Positions 1 to 7,765 of a stretch of DNA of 20,706 bases are shown here, in pieces; position 1 is the first letter of the stretch, and every line of letters starts with the position of its first letter. Below the pieces are notes generated by a model. It did not search any database and was not told the DNA's origin. It saw only the letters and a program-made list of their open reading frames with translations. The position numbers and the translations under genes were made by a program. Origin of the DNA: Methanobacteriota archaeon (GTDB lineage Archaea; Halobacteriota; Halobacteria; Halobacteriales; Halalkalicoccaceae); the NCBI GenBank assembly GCA_022561895.1, contig JADFQH010000004.1:6714-27419 (forward strand), in the 5' to 3' direction.

Positions 1-27
1 GATTCGTACGGCCCCGCCACCAACCCG

Positions 28-1797
28 ATGGCCCGCGTCGGACGCGACGCCGAGAACGTCCTGTTGCACGGTTTGCGAAAGCTCGAATACCGGGGGTACG
101 ATTCGGCCGGTCTCGCGCTCCGTAACGGCCACGGGGTCGAGGTGTTCAAACGCGAGGGCGAGATCTCCCGACTCGTTTCTCACGTCGGTCGGGAAAAGCC
201 GGTCGCGGAGATCGGAATCGGACACACCCGCTGGAGCACGCACGGCCCGCCAACGGATGAAAACGCCCACCCGCACACCGACTGCACCGGGGAGATAGCG
301 GTCGTTCACAACGGCATCATCGAGAATCACGGCGCGCTCCGTCGACAGTTAGAGAAGACCGGCCACGAGTTCGAAAGCGACACCGACACGGAGGTGATCC
401 CCCATCTCATCGAAAACGGGATCGCGGCCGGGCACTCGCCCGAGGAGGCCTTCGAGTCCACGGTCGAACTGCTCTCGGGAAGCTATGCGATCGCGATGAT
501 CCACCGGGGCGAAAAAACCGTCTACGCCGCACGACGCGGCTCGCCGCTCGTTCTCGGTATCGACGAGTCGGCGCTCTTTCTCGCGAGCGATGTGCCAGCG
601 TTCCTCGAGTTCACGGACCGGGTCGTGTATATCGAGGACGAGCAGCTCGTGCGGATCAGCGCCTCGGGGTATACGATCACGGAGCGCGGCGACGAGATCG
701 CGGACCAGCCCGTCGTCAGGGTCGAGTGGAACGGGGAGGCCGCGGAGAAGGGTGGTTACGACCATTACATGCGAAAGGAGATCGACGAACAGCCGAGCGC
801 GATTCGCCAGATCGTGGGGAGTCACGCGGCCGCGGACGAGCTGCTCGATATCGATCCGGCGATCCTCGATGGCGTGAGCGAGATTCAGTTCGTCGCCTGT
901 GGCACGTCGTATCACGCAGCGCTCTACGGCAGCTTCCTGCTCGAATCGCGCGGTATCCCGGCCTCGACCTATCTCGCAAGCGAGTACGCCCTCCATAACT
1001 GCTCGATCGGCGAGAACACGCTCGTCGTCGCCGTCACTCAAAGCGGTGAGACCGCGGACACGCTCGCGGCGATCGACGCCGCAAAGCGAGCGGGCGGGCG
1101 AACCCTCGCGGTGACGAACGTCGTCGGGTCGACGGCCGCCCGCACGTGTGATGAGGCGCTCTACATCCGAGCCGGTCCCGAAATCGGCGTCGCCGCGACG
1201 AAGACGTTCTCCTCGCAGGTGGTCTGTCTCTCGTTGTTCGCCGCCCAGCTCACGGGGGATCGAAGCTCGGCGCTTGCGGACGCCCTCGCTTCGCTGCCGG
1301 GCGATATCCAGCGGGTGCTCGATCGGTCGAAAAGCCGGAAAATTGCGGCGCGCTACCGGGATCGCGAGGCGTTTTTCTTCATCGGGCGCGGGGCGGGCTA
1401 TCCGGTCGCGCTCGAAGGCGCGCTCAAGATGAAGGAGATCTCGTACGAGCACGCGGAGGGGTTCGCGGCGGGCGAACTCAAGCACGGCCCGCTCGCGCTC
1501 GTGACCCCGAACACCGTGGTGTTCGCCGTCTTTACCGGCCACAACGACGATAAGCTCCTGAACAACGTCACCGAGGTGAAGACCCGCGGGGGGACCGTCG
1601 TTGCAGTAGTAGATACCGCGAACGAGGCGGTGCTCGAACAGGCCAACGACGTGCTGGAGATCCCCGAGACCCACCCTGACGTCGCGGGGCTGCTCGCGAA
1701 CGTCCAGCTTCAGCTCGTCTCGTATCACGCGGCGAACCTACTCGGGCGGCCGATCGACAAGCCGCGCAACCTCGCAAAGAGCGTCACCGTCGAGTAG
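28..1797 (+). CDS. glmS: Glutamine--fructose-6-phosphate aminotransferase (GlmS), N-terminus atypical or partial
   Basis: GlmS makes glucosamine-6-phosphate from fructose-6-phosphate and glutamine in the cytoplasm, the entry step to UDP-GlcNAc. Numbering from Met at base 28, the glutaminase domain is clear (LEYRGYDSAG near 19-28, HTRWSTHGPPTDENAHPH, VVHNGIIEN). Two SIS isomerase domains follow (FVACGTSYHAA, SQSGETADT, GVAATKTFSSQ, EGALKMKEISYEHAEGF). The C-terminus LAKSVTVE is the standard GlmS ending, and 589 residues is close to the usual 600. The oddity is the start. GlmS normally begins Met-Cys-Gly-Ile, with Cys as the glutaminase nucleophile. Here the frame is open from base 1 and the codons before MARVGRD read Ala-Thr-Asn-Pro, with no Cys in any frame. 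Either the true start and Cys lie in an unseen arrangement upstream, or this copy is ammonia-dependent or damaged. The family call is secure; the start is not. Confidence 0.93.
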   Translation: MARVGRDAENVLLHGLRKLEYRGYDSAGLALRNGHGVEVFKREGEISRLVSHVGREKPVAEIGIGHTRWSTHGPPTDENAHPHTDCTGEIAVVHNGIIENHGALRRQLEKTGHEFESDTDTEVIPHLIENGIAAGHSPEEAFESTVELLSGSYAIAMIHRGEKTVYAARRGSPLVLGIDESALFLASDVPAFLEFTDRVVYIEDEQLVRISASGYTITERGDEIADQPVVRVEWNGEAAEKGGYDHYMRKEIDEQPSAIRQIVGSHAAADELLDIDPAILDGVSEIQFVACGTSYHAALYGSFLLESRGIPASTYLASEYALHNCSIGENTLVVAVTQSGETADTLAAIDAAKRAGGRTLAVTNVVGSTAARTCDEALYIRAGPEIGVAATKTFSSQVVCLSLFAAQLTGDRSSALADALASLPGDIQRVLDRSKSRKIAARYRDREAFFFIGRGAGYPVALEGALKMKEISYEHAEGFAAGELKHGPLALVTPNTVVFAVFTGHNDDKLLNNVTEVKTRGGTVVAVVDTANEAVLEQANDVLEIPETHPDVAGLLANVQLQLVSYHAANLLGRPIDKPRNLAKSVTVE

Positions 1798-1834
1798 GCG
1801 GCGCTTATTCGGGGCGGTGAAAATGGTAGGCAGC

Positions 1835-1843
1835 GGATAACAA
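1835..1843 (+). promoter_or_regulatory. Promoter box GGATAACAA before leader ORF and surface-protein gene
   Basis: GGATAACAA matches the box that recurs before most genes in this window. Its ATAACAA core begins 35 nt before the ATG of the leader ORF at 1872, the same spacing seen for the other genes, and 115 nt before the ATG of the surface protein at 1952. That places it at the TATA position of a leaderless transcript starting at the leader ORF. The promoter role is inferred from position and recurrence. Confidence 0.55.
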
Positions 1844-1871
1844 TGGCTCCATCAGTAAACCCTCATCGATA

Positions 1872-1955
1872 ATGATCAACTCGATTTCAGAACCCGTCTC
1901 GAACGTCCGATACGTGCAGTGTGCTTGCTCGTGGGATGGATCGGCCCGCCGATGA
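1872..1955 (+). CDS. Leader ORF (27 aa) overlapping the surface-protein start
   Basis: This is a 27-codon ORF from ATG at 1872 to TGA at 1953-1955. Its stop overlaps the ATG of the next gene by four bases (ATGA), a classic arrangement for translational coupling. The ATG is 35 nt after the promoter box, where the other genes here have their start codons, so it is probably the first codon of a leaderless mRNA. The peptide contains a Cys-Ala-Cys-Ser-Trp stretch near residues 17-21 and ends Arg-Arg. I recognise no family. It could be a regulatory leader peptide, a small zinc-binding protein or chance, and the longer upstream start of the main ORF (GTG at 1919) overlaps it. The spacing argument is the main support. 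Confidence 0.4.
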   Translation: MINSISEPVSNVRYVQCACSWDGSARR

Positions 1956-3517
1956 CGCTCCGAACCTCGGTACTCGCGGTCGGCTTCGTGATCGTGCTCG
2001 TGGTGAGTGTGACGACGGTGGGTCTCGTGCCCGCAAGTCAGCCCGCCGCCGCCCAAGCCGACTCGTACGTCGTAGAGCAGGGCGAGCAGTGTGAGGTGAT
2101 CGACTCGCTGTCGGGCGAGGAGACCGCAGCGGAACTCTACGACTATCGCAGCCACAACACACACGACTCCGAGTACGCCTACAGCTCACACGGGACGCCA
2201 CAGCTCCAAGAGAACGATGTGAGTTCGATCTTTCTCTACGAGGGACCCGACGGACTGAGCCTCGTGCTCATCCACGACCGCCTCGACGGCGGGACCGGCG
2301 GCGGGGCGGCCGAGGTCGGGATAATCGGCTTCCCTGCCGAGAGCGAGTGGACCGTGAAGGACGACGATATCGGCTACGACGACATCTGGAATCACGGCGA
2401 CGTCTGGAGCGATATCGCGTGGTTCTGGGAGACGGATCGAACCGACGGCGGGGCCGTTACCGGTCTCGGTGAGGAGTTCGAGGTGACGATCGATCCCGCG
2501 TTCAACGAACAGCAGTCGACCTACGATCTCGCGGAGGTGGACGGCAGTGTCGAGGAGATTCACGTCCTTTCGGGCGATCTGGACCAGCCCGACAGAATCC
2601 CGATGGGGAGCCTCGAAGAGCCGCTCGTGATTCGCTCTGGAACCTGTGAGGACCCGACAGTAGTGTACAGTCTGACGGAAACCGGAATTCTCGCGAGCGT
2701 CGAGGACACCGGGGGCGAGGCGACGGCGCTCCGACCGCCCGCTGAAACCGAAGACGGCGTCCAGTACGACCGGCTTTCGATCACGGCGTCGGGTACCGAG
2801 ACGATTTCGGGTCCCGAAGACGCCCAAATAGCGATGCGCATCGACGAGAGCGCACCCGAGATTGCGGGCAACGAGGAGGCGCTACCGCTTTCGTCGCTGT
2901 CGCTCGATACCGGGGAAGGGAGCGTCGAGGACTCGACGCTCTCCGTTAGCGTCGAGACCGCCACCCTCGACGCACACGACGCGACGGTCGACGACGTGGT
3001 GATCTACGAGGAGGTCGACGGCGACTGGCAGCGAGCGCAGACGAATCCTGTAGAGAGTATCGAGGACGGAACGCAGTTCGACGCCGATACGAGCGGCGAC
3101 GGCCAGCTCGTCGTCGCGCTCGAGGAGTCCCCGATCAGGGCGACCGAGCTTTCGCTCGACCGAGAGCGGATCGACGCGGGCGAGAGCGTCGAGGTCACGG
3201 CCGCCGTCGAGAACACCGGGAATGTCACGGAAACGAGCCAGGTCTCGCTGCTCGTCTTCGGCGAGGTCGTCGACACACAGGAAGTGACGCTCGAACCCGG
3301 TGAGGAAGGGACCCTTACCTTCACCCAGCGAGTCGACTCGCCCGGCAGCCACACCGTCGAGGTCGCCGGCGAGAGCCAGCAGCTCGAAGTCGAGGGCGAG
3401 GAACCAGCGGGTGAGGCGGGCACGGAAGGCGAATCGAGCGGCTATCTCGCCATCGCCGCCGGCTCGCTGGTCGCGCTGCTCTTGTTCGTCTGGTGGCGAC
3501 GCTCACCGGAGGAGTGA
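1952..3517 (+). CDS. Secreted, C-terminally membrane-anchored surface protein with a CARDB-like domain
   Basis: From ATG 1952 the product is 521 residues. Residues 6-26 are a hydrophobic signal segment followed by an Ala-rich stretch ending AAAQA, a likely cleavage site. The mature part is very acidic. Residues of roughly 50-240 form a domain rich in Gly, Asp and Trp (WNHGDVWSDIAWFW) that I cannot name. Residues of roughly 395-480 look like a CARDB/NEW3-type immunoglobulin-like domain (IDAGESVEVTAAVENTGN...), including an Asn-Val-Thr N-glycosylation sequon. A C-terminal helix (about 493-512) ends in WWRRSPEE, a stop-transfer signal; it has no PGF-CTERM motif. It probably sits on the outer cell face. 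I chose this start because the signal peptide begins there and the leader-ORF stop overlaps it. The function is unknown; a surface protein glycosylated or bound by the cluster's polymer is a guess. Confidence 0.8.
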   Translation: MTLRTSVLAVGFVIVLVVSVTTVGLVPASQPAAAQADSYVVEQGEQCEVIDSLSGEETAAELYDYRSHNTHDSEYAYSSHGTPQLQENDVSSIFLYEGPDGLSLVLIHDRLDGGTGGGAAEVGIIGFPAESEWTVKDDDIGYDDIWNHGDVWSDIAWFWETDRTDGGAVTGLGEEFEVTIDPAFNEQQSTYDLAEVDGSVEEIHVLSGDLDQPDRIPMGSLEEPLVIRSGTCEDPTVVYSLTETGILASVEDTGGEATALRPPAETEDGVQYDRLSITASGTETISGPEDAQIAMRIDESAPEIAGNEEALPLSSLSLDTGEGSVEDSTLSVSVETATLDAHDATVDDVVIYEEVDGDWQRAQTNPVESIEDGTQFDADTSGDGQLVVALEESPIRATELSLDRERIDAGESVEVTAAVENTGNVTETSQVSLLVFGEVVDTQEVTLEPGEEGTLTFTQRVDSPGSHTVEVAGESQQLEVEGEEPAGEAGTEGESSGYLAIAAGSLVALLLFVWWRRSPEE

Positions 3518-3566
3518 GTGCTCTCGGTCGCGAGTCATCGTCCAGCCAACGCCGACCGCTCCGGCA

Positions 3567-4580
3567 TCAGCTGGGCAGATAGTTGCGACCGAAAGTGTAA
3601 GCCGTTTTTGCGATCGTCATGACAGCGCCGTTCGACTCGACGACGTAGTAGGGAACGAGATCCGCCGAGAACTTCGCCTTATACCGACAGAGCCGCTCGG
3701 TGTTCGCCCCCATCAGATCGTACCGTGTGATGCTCGCGAGATCGGGATCGGTCGCAATATCCTCGATGATCCGCCAGTGGACCGCGCTGTTGACGCTCGT
3801 TCCCTCGTAGTCAGCCCGCGCGCCCCCCTGCCAGAAGTAGGCCATCTCGTTCGAGTAGAGGACGGTGATCCCGCTGAGGAACTCCCCGTTCGAATCGCGC
3901 GCGACGTAGACCCGCACACGATCCCCGAGGCCGGAAACGAGATCGCGGACGTACGCCCACTCGATGGGAAACGGTTCGTCCTGCTCCTCGTAGCGCGCGC
4001 GAGTGTCCTCGTAGACCGCCCGTACGCCCTCGATTCCCTCGATAGCGATCTCGATCGGGAGATCTTCGGCGTCCCGGACCTCACGCCGGAGGCTCTTGCT
4101 GAACGACGAGCGGATTTCTTCGACGTTTCCACCGATCCCCAAGCAGTACGTAAAGGCGTTGGAAACGTCGAAATCCGCCCACAGAAATGGTCGGGGATCG
4201 TCGTAAGCTGCGTTACACTCCATTCGAAACAGCGTTCGCGAGCTGTTGCCACCCAGCTCGTCGAGAGCGCCGTCAGTGAACTCCCTGTTTAGCTTCTCGC
4301 GTTTCCGGCGTTTCGGACTCGTTGGCATGAGAATCGGGCCGAGCCGGGGGACGCCCATCCCCGGCGGCGGCGAGAAAACCGCCGTTCCGATCCCGTTTTG
4401 CCGGAGGAATGCGGGCATGAGCGCAAGCGGCTGTTCGCCCTTCGTTGCACCCAGTAAGTGGAGTTCGCCGTCCGTGTGCGTTTCGAGCACCGAAAGCGCC
4501 TCGGCGGTGTGAAAGACCTCGAACCCCGCCGAGGGGAGCATCCGGTCCCATTCGGAGAGGCTGATGCGTTCGACGTTCAT
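3567..4580 (-). CDS. FemAB-like / GNAT-fold acyltransferase
   Basis: This 337-residue soluble protein resembles the FemAB-like acetyltransferase group (Acetyltransf_6, 'lipid II:glycine glycyltransferase' annotations). Features include FHTAEALSVLETH near the N-terminus, a hydrophobic PALMPAFLRQ-type strand region, the central FSKSLRREVRDAEDL (typical of the family's second lobe), then a GNAT-like half with GITVLYSNEMAYFWQGGA and the ending YDLMGANTERLCRYKAKFSADLVPYY. In archaea such proteins occur in polysaccharide clusters and probably transfer an acyl or aminoacyl group to a sugar; the acceptor is unknown. The start is fixed by a GGATAACAA box 34 nt upstream. It is transcribed in the same direction as the deacetylase operon but has its own promoter, with a long palindrome between them. 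It ends 49 bp from the convergent surface-protein gene. The family call is good, the substrate open. Confidence 0.8.
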   Translation of the reverse strand: MNVERISLSEWDRMLPSAGFEVFHTAEALSVLETHTDGELHLLGATKGEQPLALMPAFLRQNGIGTAVFSPPPGMGVPRLGPILMPTSPKRRKREKLNREFTDGALDELGGNSSRTLFRMECNAAYDDPRPFLWADFDVSNAFTYCLGIGGNVEEIRSSFSKSLRREVRDAEDLPIEIAIEGIEGVRAVYEDTRARYEEQDEPFPIEWAYVRDLVSGLGDRVRVYVARDSNGEFLSGITVLYSNEMAYFWQGGARADYEGTSVNSAVHWRIIEDIATDPDLASITRYDLMGANTERLCRYKAKFSADLVPYYVVESNGAVMTIAKTAYTFGRNYLPS

Positions 4581-4607
4581 ATCTCTCTACTGTCGAGGAG
4601 AAGGGGA

Positions 4608-4616
4608 TTGTTATCC
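4608..4616 (-). promoter_or_regulatory. Promoter box GGATAACAA of the FemAB-like gene
   Basis: On the minus strand the sequence reads CGGATAACAAT. The ATAACAA core begins 34 nt before the ATG at 4580. No Shine-Dalgarno sequence is evident, consistent with a leaderless transcript. Confidence 0.6.
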
Positions 4617-4665
4617 GTGCCTTACCCCCTCCTCTACCTCGATCGTCCGCGCCGACAGCCTCTCA

Positions 4666-4746
4666 TATACCGTCGGACAGATGCTTTGATAGATGTTCGC
4701 CGGAGCGGTGCGGTGAACAGTATCAGCCGTTCTGTCCGACGGTATA
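4666..4746. repeat. 81-bp near-perfect palindrome over the 3' end of the deacetylase gene
   Basis: The outer arms are a perfect 16-bp inverted repeat: TATACCGTCGGACAGA at 4666-4681 and its reverse complement at 4731-4746. Inside, TGATA pairs with TATCA, and TGTTCGCCG (4694-4702) pairs with CGGTGAACA (4711-4719) with one mismatch, leaving an 8-nt loop. The right arm encodes the last residues of the deacetylase (YTVGQNG), and its stop codon lies inside the palindrome. It could be a terminator or 3'-UTR hairpin, a protein-binding site, or a small inserted element. I see no second copy and no clear target duplication. Confidence 0.75.
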
Positions 4747-5577
4747 ACACTCGCCGGGCGGCCCGACCCACGCACCCATCTCCAATGCACGTTCCACGAG
4801 ACGTTCGTACAGCCCTCGGTAGCCGGGGAACTCCCGCTCGTTGAAGTAGCGCGGATGAAAGAGCACGGTCATCACCGCGTCGTTCTCGCGCGCCTCTGCG
4901 AGCAGCGCTTCGCACTCGCGCCACGGATCGGAAGCCCCGAGAGCGACCTCCATGATCGTCAGCGGGAAGACGAGAAACTCGCTGTCAAAGGGGCGAAGGG
5001 GATGGTAGCCGTGTGAGAACCCACAGGTCGTACTCGATCCGAGGCTCGTATCGTACTGTAGCCCCATCCCGGCGTGCGTTCGCCACGTTTCAGGGGGATC
5101 GATTCGGAGGTGGTGTTGGCGGGTTCCGCGCACCTCGTGACCCAAAATATCTTCCAATACGTTCTTCTCGTGGCGAAGTCGGGGTTCGTTTCGGGCCGAA
5201 TCGTACGACCCGTGCAGCCCGACCTCCCAGCCCCCCCGATCGAGCCGGCGGATGATCTCGATGATCTTACTCTCCGTAACGTCGTAGCGCCCGAGATGTT
5301 CGATCCACCGGCTCGGGTCCGTCCACTGGCGGCGCGGTTTCGAGAGCAGCGACGGCTCGTTCAGGAAGTAAAACGCCGAGCGCACCCCCAGATCCTCCTC
5401 GATCGCCATCACCTCCTCGAACTGCCAGTAGGGGTTCTCCCCCAAAAGCAGGGTCCGAAAACGGGACGGATCGCGTTTCGTGACCCCATCGTAGAGCGAC
5501 TGATAGGTCTTGTACGGGCGGTCGACGTCGTGGGTCAGACAGACCGCGAACTCATAGGGATTATCGCAGAGACTCAT
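4723..5577 (-). CDS. Polysaccharide deacetylase (NodB-like fold), start codon supplied by inserted element
   Basis: This 284-residue protein has the first carbohydrate-esterase-4 motif as LTHDVD (residues 14-19), a second motif GLHGSYDS (H122, D126, where classic NodB has His-x-x-x-His), then GTRQHHLRI near 151-159 and a late catalytic-His region LFHPRYF. It probably removes N- or O-acetyl groups from a sugar intermediate or polymer; no signal peptide is seen, so it may act inside. It is the last gene of the GT2-wecB-deacetylase operon. The ATG at 5575-5577 and residues 1-7 lie inside repeat element A. Removing the element and one TGA copy brings ATG at 5661-5663, inside the end of wecB, into frame: Met-Gly-Asn-Glu-Phe-Ala-Val, continuing as the present residues 9 onward. 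The N-terminus has therefore probably been replaced by an insertion. The C-terminus is encoded by a palindrome arm. Confidence 0.85.
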   Translation of the reverse strand: MSLCDNPYEFAVCLTHDVDRPYKTYQSLYDGVTKRDPSRFRTLLLGENPYWQFEEVMAIEEDLGVRSAFYFLNEPSLLSKPRRQWTDPSRWIEHLGRYDVTESKIIEIIRRLDRGGWEVGLHGSYDSARNEPRLRHEKNVLEDILGHEVRGTRQHHLRIDPPETWRTHAGMGLQYDTSLGSSTTCGFSHGYHPLRPFDSEFLVFPLTIMEVALGASDPWRECEALLAEARENDAVMTVLFHPRYFNEREFPGYRGLYERLVERALEMGAWVGPPGECYTVGQNG

Positions 5578-5652
5578 AAATTCCTGTTCACTAACTGACC
5601 GACATGGCCCTTGCAGTACGAGAAACGATCCGGCTGGCGACGATAATCCCTA
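5555..5652 (-). mobile_element. Repeat element copy A (98 bp, MITE-like) between wecB and deacetylase
   Basis: The 98-bp element ends in inverted repeats TAGGGATTATCG / CGATAATCCCTA and is flanked on both sides by TCA (5552-5554 and 5653-5655; TGA in the element's sense), a probable 3-bp target duplication. On the minus strand it begins directly after the wecB stop TAA and ends inside the deacetylase coding sequence, to which it gives the start codon, 23 nt from its end. By hand alignment it is about four-fifths identical to copy B. It has no coding capacity for a transposase, so it would have to move in trans if it is mobile. Confidence 0.75.
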
Positions 5653-5655
5653 TCA

Positions 5656-6723
5656 TTACCCATCCTCGATCGCGCCAACGATCCGTTCTGCTGCACGCCC
5701 GTCGCCAAAGATGTCGGGCTGGGGTGGCCGGTCGCCGTTTTCCGAAAGCGCCTCGCGGATCAGTTCGCGATCCGCGCCCACGAGCCGGTTCCAGCCTGAC
5801 TCGACCGTGCCGTCCCATTCGGTCTCCTCGCGCAGCGTGACACACGGCGTTTCGAGCATGAACGCCTCCTTCTGTGCACCCCCCGAATCGGTCGCGACCC
5901 GCTCTGCACCCGCGAGCAGGCGGACGAAATCGAGGTAGCCGACCGGTTCGATGAGATGGAAATCCTCGCTCAAACGCTCGTCGAGTCCCAGCGCTTCGAT
6001 TCGGTTCCGTACTCGGGGATGGGCCGGAAACACGACCGGGAGTGGATGCTCGTCGAGGGTTTCGAGGATGGTTCGGAGACGCTCTCCATCATCCGTGTTC
6101 CGGGGCCGGTGGACCGTCGTGAGAACGAACTCGCCGGGGTCGACCGGAAGCTCGTCGAGAACACCTCCATTGGTTTCGGTGACGTACTCGCGTGCCCACT
6201 GGATCGCATCGAACATCACGTCGCCGGTCAGGACCACCCCTTCGGTAATCCCCTCGCGTTCTAAGTTCTCGATCGCGCGGTCGATCGGGGCGTACAGCAG
6301 ATCGGAGATGTGGTCGGTCATGATCCGGTTCAGCTCCTCCGGCATCCGCCGGTTGTAGCTTCGCGTGCCCGACTCGACGTGAGCGAGGGTCGGGGAGAGC
6401 TTCGCGGTAGCGATCGCCGCCGCGAGCGTCGAGTTGGTATCACCGTAAACGATCACCGCATCCGGCTCCTCTTCGTCGATGATCCCCTCGATTGCCGCGA
6501 GCATTCGCCCCGTCTGTGCGCCGTGGGACCCCGAGCGAACGTCGAGATCGTAGTCGACCGCGGGGATGTCGAGCTCGTCGAGAAACACCCCCGAGAGGGT
6601 CTCGTCGTAGTGCTGGCCGGTGTCGACGAGCACGTTCTCGTGTCGGTTTTTCTTCAATACCCGACAGACCGGGAACAGCTTGATATACTGGGGTCGCGTG
6701 CCGAAGACGTTGAGTACTTTCAT
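5656..6723 (-). CDS. wecB: UDP-N-acetylglucosamine 2-epimerase, non-hydrolysing
   Basis: WecB interconverts UDP-GlcNAc and UDP-ManNAc in the cytoplasm for amino-sugar glycans. The 355 residues are the expected length. Motifs in order are FGTRPQYIK (7-15, nucleotide-binding loop), TGQHYD (35-40), VYGDTNSTL (92-100), the signature AHVESGTRSYNRRMPEELNR (114-133, normally HVEAGLRS), a TVHRPRN segment standing for the usual THRREN, FPAHPR, and TDSGGAQKEAFMLETPCVTLREETEWDGTVESG near the C-terminus, which binds UDP. It starts 17 nt after the GT2 gene on the same strand with no promoter box between, so the two are probably co-transcribed. Its last codons (GAGGATGGGTAA) contain an out-of-frame ATG that was probably the original deacetylase start before element A inserted directly after the stop. 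No UDP-ManNAc dehydrogenase is visible in the window. Confidence 0.93.
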   Translation of the reverse strand: MKVLNVFGTRPQYIKLFPVCRVLKKNRHENVLVDTGQHYDETLSGVFLDELDIPAVDYDLDVRSGSHGAQTGRMLAAIEGIIDEEEPDAVIVYGDTNSTLAAAIATAKLSPTLAHVESGTRSYNRRMPEELNRIMTDHISDLLYAPIDRAIENLEREGITEGVVLTGDVMFDAIQWAREYVTETNGGVLDELPVDPGEFVLTTVHRPRNTDDGERLRTILETLDEHPLPVVFPAHPRVRNRIEALGLDERLSEDFHLIEPVGYLDFVRLLAGAERVATDSGGAQKEAFMLETPCVTLREETEWDGTVESGWNRLVGADRELIREALSENGDRPPQPDIFGDGRAAERIVGAIEDG

Positions 6724-6740
6724 TGTGTTTATGGTTCGAG

Positions 6741-7763
6741 TTAGTCGTGAAACCGTTCCTCTAAGTGTTCGTTCGTCCGCATATCAAGGATCATCGCGGC
6801 GATGATCGAAAGGAAACCACAGAAAAACAGGATCGAGGAGGCGACCCAGCCAACTGGGTCGGCGCTCCGTCGAGACGGGCGCGCCGCCTGTGCGAGCGCG
6901 CCCACGGCGAGTGCGAGCGTGCCCGCTCCGAGATAGTAAAGAAAGGCAAGCGGATGAAAATCGCTCATGAGGTATTTGGTGTTGATCCGCCAGAGAAATT
7001 TTCGCACCAACAGCCTCGACAGCCGGGGGATAAACCGCGAGTAGACGATCGTGCTCGACTCCTCGCCGTAGACCGCCGGCATCGCCACGTCCGCGACGCG
7101 CATGTTGTTCGCGTTGAGCGAGATCAGGAGATCGTTACAGAAGCCGTAATCCTCGTACAGCGTCTCGAAGCGGACGGTTTCGATCGCGTTCGCGGAGATG
7201 GCGGTGTAGCCGTTCTGGGGATCCATCGTCTTCCAGTAGCCGCTTGCGATCTTCGTCAGGAGGGTCAAAACGGTGTTTCCGAACACCCGCCACGGGGACA
7301 TCCCCTTGCGGAACTCCCGGCCGACGAGTCGGTTGCCCTTTGCGAAGTCCGCACCGCCCTCGACGACCGGGTCGATGATCCGATCGAGGTTCGCGGGATC
7401 CATCTGCCCGTCGCCGTTCATCACCGCCACCACCTCGATCCCGTCGGCGAGCGCGTGTGCATAGCCGCGTTTGATCGTCCCGCCGACGCCCCGGTTCTCC
7501 TCGTTTCGCAGGGCGACCACCGGCTCGTCGAACAGCGTCGTTCCGCCGTCGGTGCCGCCGTTTGCGATCGCGTAGGGGCGAGTCGTTCGTTCGTTCTCCT
7601 TGCGAGCGGTCTCACGGATCTCCGCCCACGTCCCGTCGGTCGAGCGGTCGTCGATGGCGTAGACGCGATCGACGACGGACGGAACCGTCTCGATCACGCG
7701 CCCGACAAAGCCCGCTTCGTTGTACGCCGGAACGACCACACCGAGCGTTTTGCCCTTGTACAT
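6741..7763 (-). CDS. GT2 family glycosyltransferase with two C-terminal membrane helices
   Basis: From ATG 7763 the product is 340 residues. The GT-A domain shows VVPAYNEAGFVG (9-20), YAIDDRSTDGTW (35-46), NRGVGGTIKRGYAHAL (90-105) and the metal/nucleotide region VMNGDGQMDP (114-123), as in dolichyl-phosphate mannosyltransferase (DPM1/GtrB-like) enzymes. Two hydrophobic segments near 272-300 and 308-328 follow. It probably moves a sugar from a nucleotide donor to a lipid phosphate or growing chain at the inner membrane face; donor and acceptor are unknown. I prefer ATG 7763 to GTG 7769 because a strong Shine-Dalgarno sequence GGAGGTGA occupies 7766-7773 and includes the GTG. It is the first gene of the operon with wecB and the deacetylase, preceded by a 23-codon leader ORF and a GGATAACAA box. 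Confidence 0.9.
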   Translation of the reverse strand: MYKGKTLGVVVPAYNEAGFVGRVIETVPSVVDRVYAIDDRSTDGTWAEIRETARKENERTTRPYAIANGGTDGGTTLFDEPVVALRNEENRGVGGTIKRGYAHALADGIEVVAVMNGDGQMDPANLDRIIDPVVEGGADFAKGNRLVGREFRKGMSPWRVFGNTVLTLLTKIASGYWKTMDPQNGYTAISANAIETVRFETLYEDYGFCNDLLISLNANNMRVADVAMPAVYGEESSTIVYSRFIPRLSRLLVRKFLWRINTKYLMSDFHPLAFLYYLGAGTLALAVGALAQAARPSRRSADPVGWVASSILFFCGFLSIIAAMILDMRTNEHLEERFHD

Positions 7764-7765
7764 CG

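Noticed and set aside
349..1728. 459-codon minus-strand open frame within glmS
   Set aside because: It is fully antisense to a clear GlmS, with no motif or promoter box. It is a codon-bias shadow.
5555..5652. Repeat elements as ordinary bidirectional terminators
   Set aside because: Simple terminators would not share about 80% sequence over nearly 100 bp with identical flanking triplets, nor encode the start of a gene, as copy A does.
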